Shown piece after piece: positions 47,336 to 54,604 of a DNA stretch of 64,000 nt. The stretch spans positions 806,001-870,000 of the forward strand of contig NZ_CP076544.1 in NCBI RefSeq assembly GCF_018885305.1, read 5' to 3'. This DNA comes from Curtobacterium sp. L6-1. GTDB lineage: Bacteria; Actinomycetota; Actinomycetes; Actinomycetales; Microbacteriaceae. The position numbers and the translations under genes are program-made. Within the stretch, counting starts at the first letter, position 1. Every line of letters begins with the position of its first letter. The notes under the pieces are model-generated. The model did not search any database and had not been told where the DNA came from. It worked only from the letters and a program-made list of their open reading frames with translations.

Positions 47336-47342
47336 GGGGACG

Positions 47343-48185
47343 ATGAACGACTTCGTCACCGTCCGTCCCGCCGATGCCGCCGCGTGGATCACCGTCCCGA
47401 CCGGGGACACCTCGAAGTACCGACGGGGCGTCCTCGGCGTCGCCACCGGGTCTGCGCAGTACCCGGGCGCCGCGGTGATGGGTGTCGACGCCGCGGTCCA
47501 CACCGGGCTCGGCATGGTCCGCTACGTCGGGCCGGACCGCGCCACCGACTTCGTGCTCGCCCGACGGCCCGAGATCGTCGCCGGGGTGGGCCGGGTGCAG
47601 GCGTGGCTCGTCGGGTCGGGGATCTCGGCGTCCGCACTCGAGGACCTCGACGCGGCGACACGCGACGGATTCGCCCACGCGTCCGACGACGGCGTGCCGG
47701 TCGTCGTCGACGCCGGCGCGATCCCGCTGGTCGACCTCGGCCCGCTGGCGGTGCTGACCCCGCACGCCGGGGAGGCTGCGTCCCTGCTCGGGGTGTCCCG
47801 CGACGAGGTCGAGGGCGACCCGCAGCGGGCGGCGCTGCGTGCGGCGGAGCAGACCGGGAGCGTCGTGCTCCTCAAGGGCGCCGACACGCACGTGGTGACG
47901 CCGGACGGCAGCGTGCGGCTGGCCGCGTCGTCGGCCACGCCCTGGCTCGCGGCTGCGGGCGCCGGGGACGTGCTCGGTGGTGTGCTCGGTGCGCTCGTCG
48001 CCGCGCGGGCCGGGACGTCCGAGGTCGGGCCGGAGGAGCTGGCGCACCTCGCCGCCGCCGCCGCGGTCGTGCACGGGGTGGCGGCACGTCGCGCCTCGCG
48101 CGGGGGGCCGTTCCCGATGACCGGGCTCGTCGAGCAGCTGCCGGGCGTGGTGCGGGACCTCGCGGTGCGCGGGGACGCGGACTGA
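47343..48185 (+). CDS. nnrD: ADP/ATP-dependent NAD(P)H-hydrate dehydratase
   Basis: 280-residue ribokinase-like repair enzyme that restores NADH and NADPH from their hydrates. Seen: SKYRRGVLGVATGSAQYPGA at the N terminus, LTPHAGEAASLLG, and the catalytic AGAGDVLGGVLGAL near residue 210. It is the dehydratase domain alone; the epimerase domain (NnrE) found fused in E. coli is absent. Leaderless ATG at 47343. Confidence 0.93.
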   Translation: MNDFVTVRPADAAAWITVPTGDTSKYRRGVLGVATGSAQYPGAAVMGVDAAVHTGLGMVRYVGPDRATDFVLARRPEIVAGVGRVQAWLVGSGISASALEDLDAATRDGFAHASDDGVPVVVDAGAIPLVDLGPLAVLTPHAGEAASLLGVSRDEVEGDPQRAALRAAEQTGSVVLLKGADTHVVTPDGSVRLAASSATPWLAAAGAGDVLGGVLGALVAARAGTSEVGPEELAHLAAAAAVVHGVAARRASRGGPFPMTGLVEQLPGVVRDLAVRGDAD

Positions 48186-48220
48186 CACGTCCAGCCGGCC
48201 GGCGGGGCGGGTCGACCTGA

Positions 48221-48267
48221 CGACTCGTCGACTGACGACTCGTCGGCCTGTCGACTCGTCGGCCTGT
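48221..48267. repeat. 15/16-bp tandem repeat, three units
   Basis: CGACTCGTCGACTGA followed by two copies of CGACTCGTCGGCCTGT, between the nnrD stop and the terminator. Confidence 0.8.
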
Positions 48268-48311
48268 CGGACGGGAGGCGCGCGACGGAGCGGTTGCGTG
48301 CCTCCCGTCCG
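48268..48311. terminator. Terminator between convergent nnrD and YceI genes
   Basis: 12-bp perfect stem CGGACGGGAGGC / GCCTCCCGTCCG with a loop of 20 bases. It uses the same arm as the 54-bp palindromes. Confidence 0.75.
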
Positions 48312-48346
48312 TCAGGGGGCCGCGCCGTGACCCGTCGGTCCGATGG

Positions 48347-49072
48347 TCAGGAGGCCGGCGTGGCGTGCACGAGGAACTCGACGGCACCGGCGTCGTCGAC
48401 CTTCACGAACCCGAGGTTCGGTGCCTGGACGGAGTAGTCCGAGAAGGTGACGGGGATCGTGCCGGAGACGTCGACGCCGTCGCCGCTGAGCCCGACCTGC
48501 AGCGTCGCGGTCACGGCCTTGGTCACGCCGTGCAGCTCGAGGGTTCCGGTGGCCTGCACCTCGGTCGTGTCGCTGCCGCTGGGGACGGCGTCCGCGACGG
48601 GCTCGGTGAGGGTGAAGGTCGCGGTCGGGAAGGCCTGGGTGTCGAGGGCCGAGTCGCGGAAGTAGGAGTCGCGCTGCTCCGAGTCGGTCGTGATGTCGCC
48701 CACCTGCACCGTGATCGTGGCGGCGCTGATGGTCGACCCGTCGACGGTGGCGGTGCCGGTGACGCTCGAGGTGCGGCCGGTGACCGTGACGTCCGATCCG
48801 TTGAGGACTTCGTGCACGCGGTAGCCCGCCTCGGACCCCTCGCCGACCGTCCAGTCGCCGGACAGGTCCTGGGTGTCCAGCGTCGACGGCGCGCGGGACG
48901 CGGCCACCGACGGTGCTGCCGAGGCCTTGGCGTTCTCGTTCGACGTGTAGGCGCGTGTTCCGACGACGACCGCGACGACGGCCACCACGAGGACGACGGC
49001 GACGACGACGAGCCAGGTCACGAGGCGGCGGCGCGGGCGGCGGGGGGACGGACGGTCCGGTGCTGAGGTCAC
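48347..49072 (-). CDS. Membrane-anchored YceI-family protein
   Basis: 241 residues: an Arg-rich cytoplasmic start, one membrane helix (about 17-38), a Ser/Ala linker and a YceI lipocalin-like domain (about 65-240; LSGDWTVGEGSEAGYRVHE, then DSYFRDSALDTQAFPTATF and LELHGVTKAVTATL). YceI proteins bind polyisoprenoids or amphiphiles. The GTG at 49072 has no ribosome binding site or obvious -10 box nearby, so expression control is unclear. Confidence 0.9.
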   Translation of the reverse strand: MTSAPDRPSPRRPRRRLVTWLVVVAVVLVVAVVAVVVGTRAYTSNENAKASAAPSVAASRAPSTLDTQDLSGDWTVGEGSEAGYRVHEVLNGSDVTVTGRTSSVTGTATVDGSTISAATITVQVGDITTDSEQRDSYFRDSALDTQAFPTATFTLTEPVADAVPSGSDTTEVQATGTLELHGVTKAVTATLQVGLSGDGVDVSGTIPVTFSDYSVQAPNLGFVKVDDAGAVEFLVHATPAS

Positions 49073-49198
49073 AGAGAGGACGGTGACACGTCACTCTCGG
49101 GATCGGCTGAGGACGCGGCGCCCGCACCGGCCGGTGCGGTCCCGGGCTGGTCGGCGATGCGTGTGCCGGGCCCGCAGGGGCGCCACCACCCGAGTCGG

Positions 49199-49204
49199 TA
49201 CGCT
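49199..49204 (+). promoter_or_regulatory. -10 box for the GT87-like gene, leaderless
   Basis: TACGCT six bases before the GTG at 49211. Confidence 0.5.
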
Positions 49205-49210
49205 CGTCCG

Positions 49211-50476
49211 GTGCGCAGGAACCCGTGGCCGGAGATCGTCGCGTTCGTGGGGACCTTCGTGGCCGTGCACGCGCTGCTGTGGTTCCTGACCCTCGTCGTG
49301 CCGAACCAGCCCCTCGGCGACGTCACGATCACGTACCGGCGGTGGATCGAGTCCGGTCACGCCGCGCACTTCTGGGTCGGGATCGACGCCGCGTGGGTCT
49401 ACCCGATCCTGGCGATCGTGCCGATGGCGGCGGCGTCGATCGGCGGGACCGCAGCGATCGGCACCGGGTGGCTGCTGCTCATGGTGCTGCTCGACGCCGT
49501 CGCGGCCGCGGTGCTCTGGCGCTTCCGGGCGTTCGGCATCCGGGTCGTCTGGTGGTGGCTGGTCTTCCTGCTGGCCCTCGGACCGATCGGCCTCGGACGG
49601 ATCGACACCGTCGCCACCGCCGTCGCCCTGGTCGGCGTGGCCTTCGTCGCCGCACGGCCGGGCATCGCCGCCGCGGTCTTCACCGTCGCCGCCTGGGTCA
49701 AGGTCTGGCCGGCCGCGCTGGTCGGGGTCCTCGTCGTGCTCCGTCGGGGTCGCCGGGTCGAGGTCGTCACCGGGGCCCTCACCGTGACGGCGCTCGTGGT
49801 CCTGGTCGACGTGTTGTTCGGGGGTGCCGCGCACCTCTTCTCGTTCATCGGGGAACAGACCGGGCGCGGGCTGCAGATCGAGTCCCCGCTCGCGACGCCG
49901 TACCTGTGGGCGGCAGCGGCCCGGGTGCCGGGTGCCGCGGTCTTCTACGACCAGGAGATCCTGACCTTCGAGGTGTCCGGCGCGGGGACCTCGGTCGCGG
50001 CCGCTCTCTCCACCCCGCTGATGGCGGTCGTCGTCGTGGTCGGAGTCGCTCTCGCGCTGTTCGCCGTCCGCACCGGAGCGCAGCGGGCGCAGGTCGCCCC
50101 GGTCCTCGCGCTGCTCTTCGTCGCCGCGCTCATCGCGGCGAACAAGGTCGGGTCACCGCAGTACATCGGCTGGTTCGCCGTGCCGGTGGTCTGGGGACTC
50201 GTGGCCGGACGGGGGAGTGCCCGGCGGTTCCTGCCGGTCGCCGCGGCGATGCTGCCGATGGCTCTCCTGACGCAGCTCGTGTACCCGGCCTACTACGACC
50301 AGGTGCTCGGTGTGCAGCCGTGGATCCTCGTCGTGCTGTCGGTGCGGAACCTGCTCGAGGTCGCGGTGCTGGTCTGGGCGGTGGTCGTCCTCGTCCGGAT
50401 GTGGCGGGACGGGATCGAGCCACGGGCCTCCCGTCGGGCTCCGGATCCGACGCATGCGGATCCCGTCGTGCGGTGA
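49211..50476 (+). CDS. GT87/DUF2029-like polyprenyl-phosphate glycosyltransferase or membrane protein
   Basis: 421 residues with ten or so membrane helices from residue 8 on. The GRIDTVATAVALVGVAFVA and AWVKVWPAALV segments and the SPQYIGW near the end match actinobacterial GT-C proteins of the DUF2029/GT87 group (PimE and AftC relatives), which use polyprenyl-phosphate sugars outside the membrane. I do not see a strong N-terminal Asp-Asp motif, so enzyme activity is an inference. The GTG at 49211 is leaderless. Confidence 0.75.
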   Translation: MRRNPWPEIVAFVGTFVAVHALLWFLTLVVPNQPLGDVTITYRRWIESGHAAHFWVGIDAAWVYPILAIVPMAAASIGGTAAIGTGWLLLMVLLDAVAAAVLWRFRAFGIRVVWWWLVFLLALGPIGLGRIDTVATAVALVGVAFVAARPGIAAAVFTVAAWVKVWPAALVGVLVVLRRGRRVEVVTGALTVTALVVLVDVLFGGAAHLFSFIGEQTGRGLQIESPLATPYLWAAAARVPGAAVFYDQEILTFEVSGAGTSVAAALSTPLMAVVVVVGVALALFAVRTGAQRAQVAPVLALLFVAALIAANKVGSPQYIGWFAVPVVWGLVAGRGSARRFLPVAAAMLPMALLTQLVYPAYYDQVLGVQPWILVVLSVRNLLEVAVLVWAVVVLVRMWRDGIEPRASRRAPDPTHADPVVR

Positions 50477-50545
50477 CCGCATCGCGTGGTGACCCCGTCG
50501 TTCCGTGACCGCCTCGAGTGATGAAGCGATGACCGCATCGCGCGG
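50474..50545. repeat. 16-bp tandem repeat starting at a stop codon
   Basis: Imperfect 16-base units beginning TGACC at 50474, 50490, 50506 and 50530, with a truncated unit at 50522-50529. The first TGA is the stop of the GT87-like gene. Confidence 0.75.
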
Positions 50546-50560
50546 TGAGGCGCAGCGGGG

Positions 50561-50566
50561 CAGGAT
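50561..50566 (+). promoter_or_regulatory. -10 box for the thiamine-binding protein gene, leaderless
   Basis: CAGGAT six bases before the ATG at 50573. Confidence 0.4.
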
Positions 50567-50572
50567 GGGCGC

Positions 50573-50881
50573 ATGATCGTCGCCTTCTCCATCGCCCCCT
50601 CCGGCGGACCCGCTGCCACCGAGGACGGTTCGGTCCACGACGCCGTCGCCGCGGCCGTCCGGGTCGTGCGTGAGTCCGGCCTGCCGAACCGCACCTCGTC
50701 GATGTTCACGGAGATCGAGGGGGAGTGGGACGAGGTCCTCGACGTCGTCAAGCGGGCGACCGAGGCCGTCGCACCGTTCGGGACGCGCATCTCGCTCGTG
50801 CTCAAGGCGGACATCCGGCCGGGGCACACGGGGGAGATCGACGGGAAGCTCGAGCGGCTCGAAGCGGCGCTGGGGGACTGA
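50573..50881 (+). CDS. Thiamine-binding protein, MTH1187/YkoF family
   Basis: 102 residues, a small ferredoxin-like alpha/beta protein: IVAFSIAPSG, the SGLPNRTSSMFTEIEGEWDE centre and the RISLVLKADIRPG strand match MTH1187 family proteins that bind thiamine or hydroxymethylpyrimidine. No transport genes lie nearby. Cytoplasmic. Confidence 0.9.
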   Translation: MIVAFSIAPSGGPAATEDGSVHDAVAAAVRVVRESGLPNRTSSMFTEIEGEWDEVLDVVKRATEAVAPFGTRISLVLKADIRPGHTGEIDGKLERLEAALGD

Positions 50882-50919
50882 GCGGCGCGGGACGGAGTCG
50901 CCGTGTCGGAGTTCGAGCG

Positions 50920-51159
50920 ACACGCGTCGATCTCTCGGCCTCCGGTCGACCGGCCGCACACGAGCACGGCAGGGAAGTCGTGTGCCTCGAACGTCCCGTC
51001 GGCAGACAAGACCAACGAAGACGAGCCGCCATCAGTGCTCCTCGTCCAGGTCCCGACGTACTGACCGCGGAGGTCGCCTCCGCCGTCCCGCTGATCAGAG
51101 GTGCCCGAAGTGCAGGCGGTGAGCAACTGCGAACTCGCAGCGATCGCGACGTGCTCCAC
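50920..51159 (-). pseudogene. Relic of a small lipoprotein gene
   Basis: On the minus strand a lipoprotein-like stretch is visible: QLLTACTSG (lipobox) then GQYVGTWT and LVLSADGTFEAHDFPAVL, as in small actinobacterial lipoproteins with a GTW...DGTF pattern. The signal region before the lipobox (VEHVAIAASS) is too polar to work, there is no ribosome binding site, and after about residue 80 the frame runs into the antisense of the thiamine-binding gene instead of the rest of the domain. I take it to be a decayed gene. The remaining gap 50882-51366 shows nothing else. Confidence 0.45.
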
Positions 51160-51366
51160 GTCGAACTTGAACGTGGACCCGACGAAGCCACCGCGGATCC
51201 GTCGATCGATCGATTGATCCGGACCGGCGCGGAGCAGGCAGCGTCGGCAGCCCGTGTGTGTCCGGCCGACACGCCGCTGACGTCGCTGCGATGTCGGCGG
51301 TCGGGTGTGTGCTTGACCCATCAGCCGGTGCACGAGCACCGGCGCCACGACGGAAGGAGCCCGCTC

Positions 51367-51543
51367 ATGATGCACGACGGTTGGTGCCCGGACTGTGACC
51401 TCCCCTCGGTCGTGATCGACGTCGACGACCAGGGTGAGCACGCGTGGGCGAGCTGCGCCGAGTGCGGGGCCGGTTGGGTGCACCGCGACGACCTGCCGGA
51501 GGCGCGCACCGCCTCCCGGATGCCGGAGCAGCGCGCGGCCTGA
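51367..51543 (+). CDS. Small zinc-ribbon-like protein
   Basis: 58 residues from ATG 51367 with GGAAGGAG just upstream. Two CxxC knuckles, WCPDCDLP and SCAECGAGWV, separated by about 25 residues, form a likely zinc ribbon; the rest is acidic. I do not recognise a function. Such small ribbons often regulate or assist other proteins. The strong ribosome binding site argues that it is a real gene. Confidence 0.7.
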   Translation: MMHDGWCPDCDLPSVVIDVDDQGEHAWASCAECGAGWVHRDDLPEARTASRMPEQRAA

Positions 51544-51615
51544 GTCCTCCCCGTCGCTTCGCGGAGTCGCGGCGACCCGCGGGACGACGTCCACAGAACG
51601 TGGCCCTGTCGATCC

Positions 51616-51641
51616 GGAATGTCGGTCCGCGGGGCCGCGTT
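51616..51641 (+). promoter_or_regulatory. Second SigR/SigH-type promoter match, upstream of the MFS exporter
   Basis: GGAAT (51616-51620), exactly 18 bases, GTT (51639-51641). It points to the MFS gene 135 bases downstream. A chance hit is possible since one match per strand in tens of kilobases is not rare. Confidence 0.4.
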
Positions 51642-51722
51642 CCGTTGTCCCGACAGCCGCGGGACGGCCTCCAGATCGAATCGATTCGGATCGCATCCTT
51701 CCGCGCCCGTGTTGGAGCGGTC

Positions 51723-51728
51723 TACACT
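51723..51728 (+). promoter_or_regulatory. -10 box for the MFS exporter
   Basis: TACACT about 48 bases before the ATG; the leader contains GAGAACAGG near the start codon. Confidence 0.4.
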
Positions 51729-51775
51729 GATCCGGCCCGCCGAACCCACCGTGCTCCGGCACGAGAACAGGTCCC

Positions 51776-53044
51776 ATGTCGCAGCTCACGCCGGCACGTC
51801 GCACGCTCGCCATCCTCGCCCTCGCGCTGGGAGGCTTCGCCATCGGCACGACCGAGTTCGTCGCGATGGGCCTGCTGCCGAACATCGCCGAGGCCCTGTT
51901 GCCCGGCCAGTACGCCGCCGATCCGGAGGGCGGGGTCGCCCACGCCGGATGGCTCGTCAGCGCCTACGCCCTGGGAGTCGTCGTCGGCGCCCCGACGATC
52001 GCCGCGATGTCGGCGAAGTTCCCGCGCAAGGGCCTGCTCATGGTGTTGCTCGTCGGCTTCGCGATCGCGACGGTCGCCAGCGCAGTGCTGCCCTCGTTCG
52101 GGCTCGTCCTCGTCGCGCGGTTCGTCGCCGGTCTGCCGCACGGCGCGTACTTCGGGATCGCCTCGATCGTGGCCGGCGACATCATGGGGCCGGGAAAGCG
52201 TGGCAAGGGCATCGCGCTCGTGCTCCTCGGACTGTCGGTCGCGAACGTCGTCGGCGTCCCCGCGGTCACCTGGATCGGACAGGTCGCCAGCTGGCGGGTC
52301 GCCTACGGCGTCGTCGCAGCCCTGTTCGTCCTGACCTTCCTCGCGGTCTCCGCCTTCGTCCCGCGCAGTGCACGGGACCTCGACGCCACGATCGGCCGCG
52401 AACTCCGCGTCTTCCGCCTGCCGCAGGCCTGGATCGTCATGGGTCTGGGAGCGGTCGGCTTCGGCGGGTTCTTCGCCGTCTACTCGTACATCTCGCCGCT
52501 CGTGCAGAACGTCACCGGGCTGTCGGAGTCCGCCGTGCCACTGGTGCTCGTCGTCGTCGGGCTCGGCATGGTCGTCGGTGGGCTGCTCGGTGGCTTCCTG
52601 GCCGACCACAGCGTCAAGGCCACGATCTTCGTCGGCCTGTTCGCCCTGGTCGGGGCCTTGCTGATCACCGTCCTGACCGCGCAGTGGGTCGTCGGGCTCT
52701 TCGTGGGCGCGTTCCTGCTCGGTGCCACCTCGTCGGCGATCCCGCCCGCAGTGCAGTCACGCCTGATGGACGTCGCCGGCGACGCCCGCACGATCGCCGC
52801 GGCCCTCAACCACTCCGCGTTCAACCTCGGCAACTCCTTGGGAGCGGCCCTCGGTGGTGCGGTCATCGCGGCTGGCTTCGGGTTCCTCGCGCCGGGCTGG
52901 CTCGGCATCGGGCTCGCGCTGCTCGGTGTCGTCGTCGCCGTGATCAGCTACGCCGTCGAGAGCCGGGCGAACCGACGCGCAGCGGCGGTCCGGACCGCGG
53001 GGGCGAGCACCGGCCCGATCCGCGAACCCGTCTCGTCGCACTGA
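51776..53044 (+). CDS. MFS exporter, AraJ/Cmx drug or sugar efflux type
   Basis: 422 residues with 12 membrane helices. N terminus LAILALALGGFAIGTTEFVAMGLLPNIA is the hallmark of the DHA1 branch with AraJ, Cmr and Cmx. The motif A loop reads AAMSAKFPRKGLLM, and motif C-like LGLSVANVVGVP is in helix 5. Chloramphenicol or sugar efflux are the best known roles. Two promoter candidates lie upstream, one SigR-type, so stress control is possible. The gene is followed by the repeat-rich gap. Confidence 0.88.
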   Translation: MSQLTPARRTLAILALALGGFAIGTTEFVAMGLLPNIAEALLPGQYAADPEGGVAHAGWLVSAYALGVVVGAPTIAAMSAKFPRKGLLMVLLVGFAIATVASAVLPSFGLVLVARFVAGLPHGAYFGIASIVAGDIMGPGKRGKGIALVLLGLSVANVVGVPAVTWIGQVASWRVAYGVVAALFVLTFLAVSAFVPRSARDLDATIGRELRVFRLPQAWIVMGLGAVGFGGFFAVYSYISPLVQNVTGLSESAVPLVLVVVGLGMVVGGLLGGFLADHSVKATIFVGLFALVGALLITVLTAQWVVGLFVGAFLLGATSSAIPPAVQSRLMDVAGDARTIAAALNHSAFNLGNSLGAALGGAVIAAGFGFLAPGWLGIGLALLGVVVAVISYAVESRANRRAAAVRTAGASTGPIREPVSSH

Positions 53045-53047
53045 CGC

Positions 53048-53182
53048 CGACCTGACGGGGCGGCCCCGCGCCTCCCGGCCGGTGGTCGGAGCCGACCTGA
53101 CGGGGCGGCCCCGCGCCTTCCGGCCGGTGATCGGAGCCCACCTGGCGGGGCGGCCCCGCGCCTCCCGGCCGGTGGTCGGAGC
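53048..53182. repeat. 45-bp tandem repeat, three units
   Basis: Units at 53048-53092, 53093-53137 and 53138-53182, each containing GGGGCGGCCCCGCGCC and CCGGCCGGTG; they differ at about five positions. A fourth truncated start follows at 53183. Confidence 0.9.
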
Positions 53183-53197
53183 CGACCTGCGGGGCCC

Positions 53198-53744
53198 GAG
53201 GTCGCATGACGCGCTGTCGGTGTCGCGGCCCAGCCGTAGGACCCGCCGTCGGCGCCTCGCGGAGGTCGCGGAAACCGCCGCGCGGAAGGGACTCCGGCGG
53301 CCTGTGCCGCGACCGAGGTCGCATGACCTGCCATCGCTGTCCGGCCGAGGTCACGGAGCCTGCCGGCGAGACGAGATCCGGGCGACCGTTTGCGCGACCT
53401 CGGCGTACCGGTGGCTCGCGGTCGGCCCGGCGGCGTGCGGACGCAGTCTCGCGCCTCCCGGTCGGCGGGCGGTGGACGGCGGCTCCCAGGCCCCAGGCCC
53501 CCCCCGGTCGCACGACCGGCTGTCGGCGCTCCGCCGAGGTCGCGGAGACTGCCGCTCGGAAGGGACCGGCGCGGCCTCTTCCGCGACTTCGGTGCACCGG
53601 CGGCTACCCGTCGGCTGACCAGCCCGATGCCCGGCGTCGACCGTACGGCTCCTGCCCGAGGTCGCACGACGTGCCGCCGGCCGGACGGCCAGGTCGCAGA
53701 ACACGCCGCCCAGGACGGACCTGAGCGGCGTGTCGTGCGACCTC
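53198..53744. repeat. Dispersed 13-mer GAGGTCGCAYGAC
   Basis: Direct copies at 53198-53210, 53315-53327 and 53658-53670, a related copy at 53505-53516 (CGGTCGCACGAC), and an inverted copy at 53732-53744. The last two of the full copies form a 13-bp inverted pair 61 bases apart. Confidence 0.8.
53701..53733 (-). terminator. Hairpin after the response regulator gene
   Basis: ACACGCCGC-N15-GCGGCGTGT, 9-bp perfect stem, about 70 bases past the regulator stop. Confidence 0.5.
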
Positions 53745-53802
53745 GCGCGGGCGGCCGGGCGGCCGGGCGACTGAACGCCGCCGCCCCGCTGCCGCAGACC
53801 CC

Positions 53803-54474
53803 CTACAACCCGTGCGGGCTGCCGTCCTGGACGATGATGCCGTCGGTGATCGCCCGCTTCCGCAGGGCGACCTTCGTGCCGACGTCGAAGCCGGCGACGC
53901 GGTACTTCTCGCGGATGCGCTTGAGGTAGCTCTTCGCGGTCTCCTCGGAGATGCCGAGCTGGTACGCCACGCTCTTCACCGGCTCCCCGCCGCCGTACAG
54001 CGCCATGACGCGGCGCTCCTGCGCGCTGAGCTTCGGGACGCCGCCGACGTCGCCGGAGTTGATCGCCAGGTCGAGCTCGGCGGAGACGTACTGCTCGCCG
54101 CGCTGGGCGGAGCGGATGGCCTCGACGATCATCGCCGCGTCCTCGCTCTTGACGAGGTAGCCGAGGGCACCGGCGCCGAGGGCCTCGCGGACCACGTTCG
54201 GCTCCGAGTAGGTGCTCATCACGACGGTCTTCACGCCGGCCGTCTTCAGCGTCGAGATCTTCAGGGACACCGGGATGGAGTCCTTCAGGTCGAGGTCGAG
54301 CAGCACGACGTCGACCGGGAAGCCCGGGCTGGTGAGCAGCTCCGGCCAGGTGGTGACCGCGGTGACCATCTGGATGTCGTCCGCCGCGTTGCGGATCCAC
54401 TCGGTCAGGGCGCTGAGGAGCATCCGGTGGTCGTCGACGAGTGCGAGTCTGATCGGTTCCGCTGGAGTCGCCAT
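53803..54474 (-). CDS. NarL/LuxR-family response regulator
   Basis: 223 residues. Receiver domain with ALVDDHRML acidic pair, phosphoacceptor Asp in VVLLDLDLKD (about residue 58) and Lys in GYLVKSED; C-terminal LuxR helix-turn-helix (LSAQERRVMALYGGGEPVKS, ISEETAKSYLKRIREKY). The output pairs with the DesK-like kinase encoded two genes upstream in the same direction. ATG at 54474 has AAAGGACG upstream. A TAGGAT box lies at 54516-54521 inside a small inverted repeat, so it may also be expressed alone. Confidence 0.92.
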   Translation of the reverse strand: MATPAEPIRLALVDDHRMLLSALTEWIRNAADDIQMVTAVTTWPELLTSPGFPVDVVLLDLDLKDSIPVSLKISTLKTAGVKTVVMSTYSEPNVVREALGAGALGYLVKSEDAAMIVEAIRSAQRGEQYVSAELDLAINSGDVGGVPKLSAQERRVMALYGGGEPVKSVAYQLGISEETAKSYLKRIREKYRVAGFDVGTKVALRKRAITDGIIVQDGSPHGL

Positions 54475-54514
54475 GCTCGGCGTCCTTTCTCGTGGTGTCC
54501 GTCCGGGGCCTGCT

Positions 54515-54529
54515 GATCCTAGGAGGATC
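54515..54529 (-). promoter_or_regulatory. Inverted repeat holding a -10 box for the response regulator
   Basis: GATCC-TAGGA-GGATC on the plus strand; read on the minus strand it includes TAGGAT at 54521-54516. A leader of about 35 nt would reach the ribosome binding site. Confidence 0.4.
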
Positions 54530-54604
54530 GGCGGCCCGGTTCGGGGAGGCTGGCCAGGTTGTCCGGTTGCGGCAGGTCGCCGGGGCCGGGAGGCGCGTGG
54601 TGCG

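Larger units (their letters stand above)
53045..53802. other. Repeat-rich non-coding block of about 760 bases
   Basis: Holds three 45-bp tandem units, then several copies of the 13-mer GAGGTCGCAYGAC, larger diverged repeats around GAGGTCGCGGA-like stretches, and a hairpin next to the response regulator stop. ORFs on both strands are open because of the repeat GC pattern but show Arg/Pro/Gly composition; I regard them as non-coding. Confidence 0.7.

Noticed and set aside
52944..53667. Minus-strand ORFs with 15-residue repeats in the repeat block
   Set aside because: Repeats come from the 45-bp DNA unit; no ribosome site, composition is Arg/Pro/Gly, and they overlap the MFS gene end.
53045..53802. 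CRISPR array
   Set aside because: Repeats are tandem or irregularly spaced with no equal-sized unique spacers, and no cas genes are present in the window.
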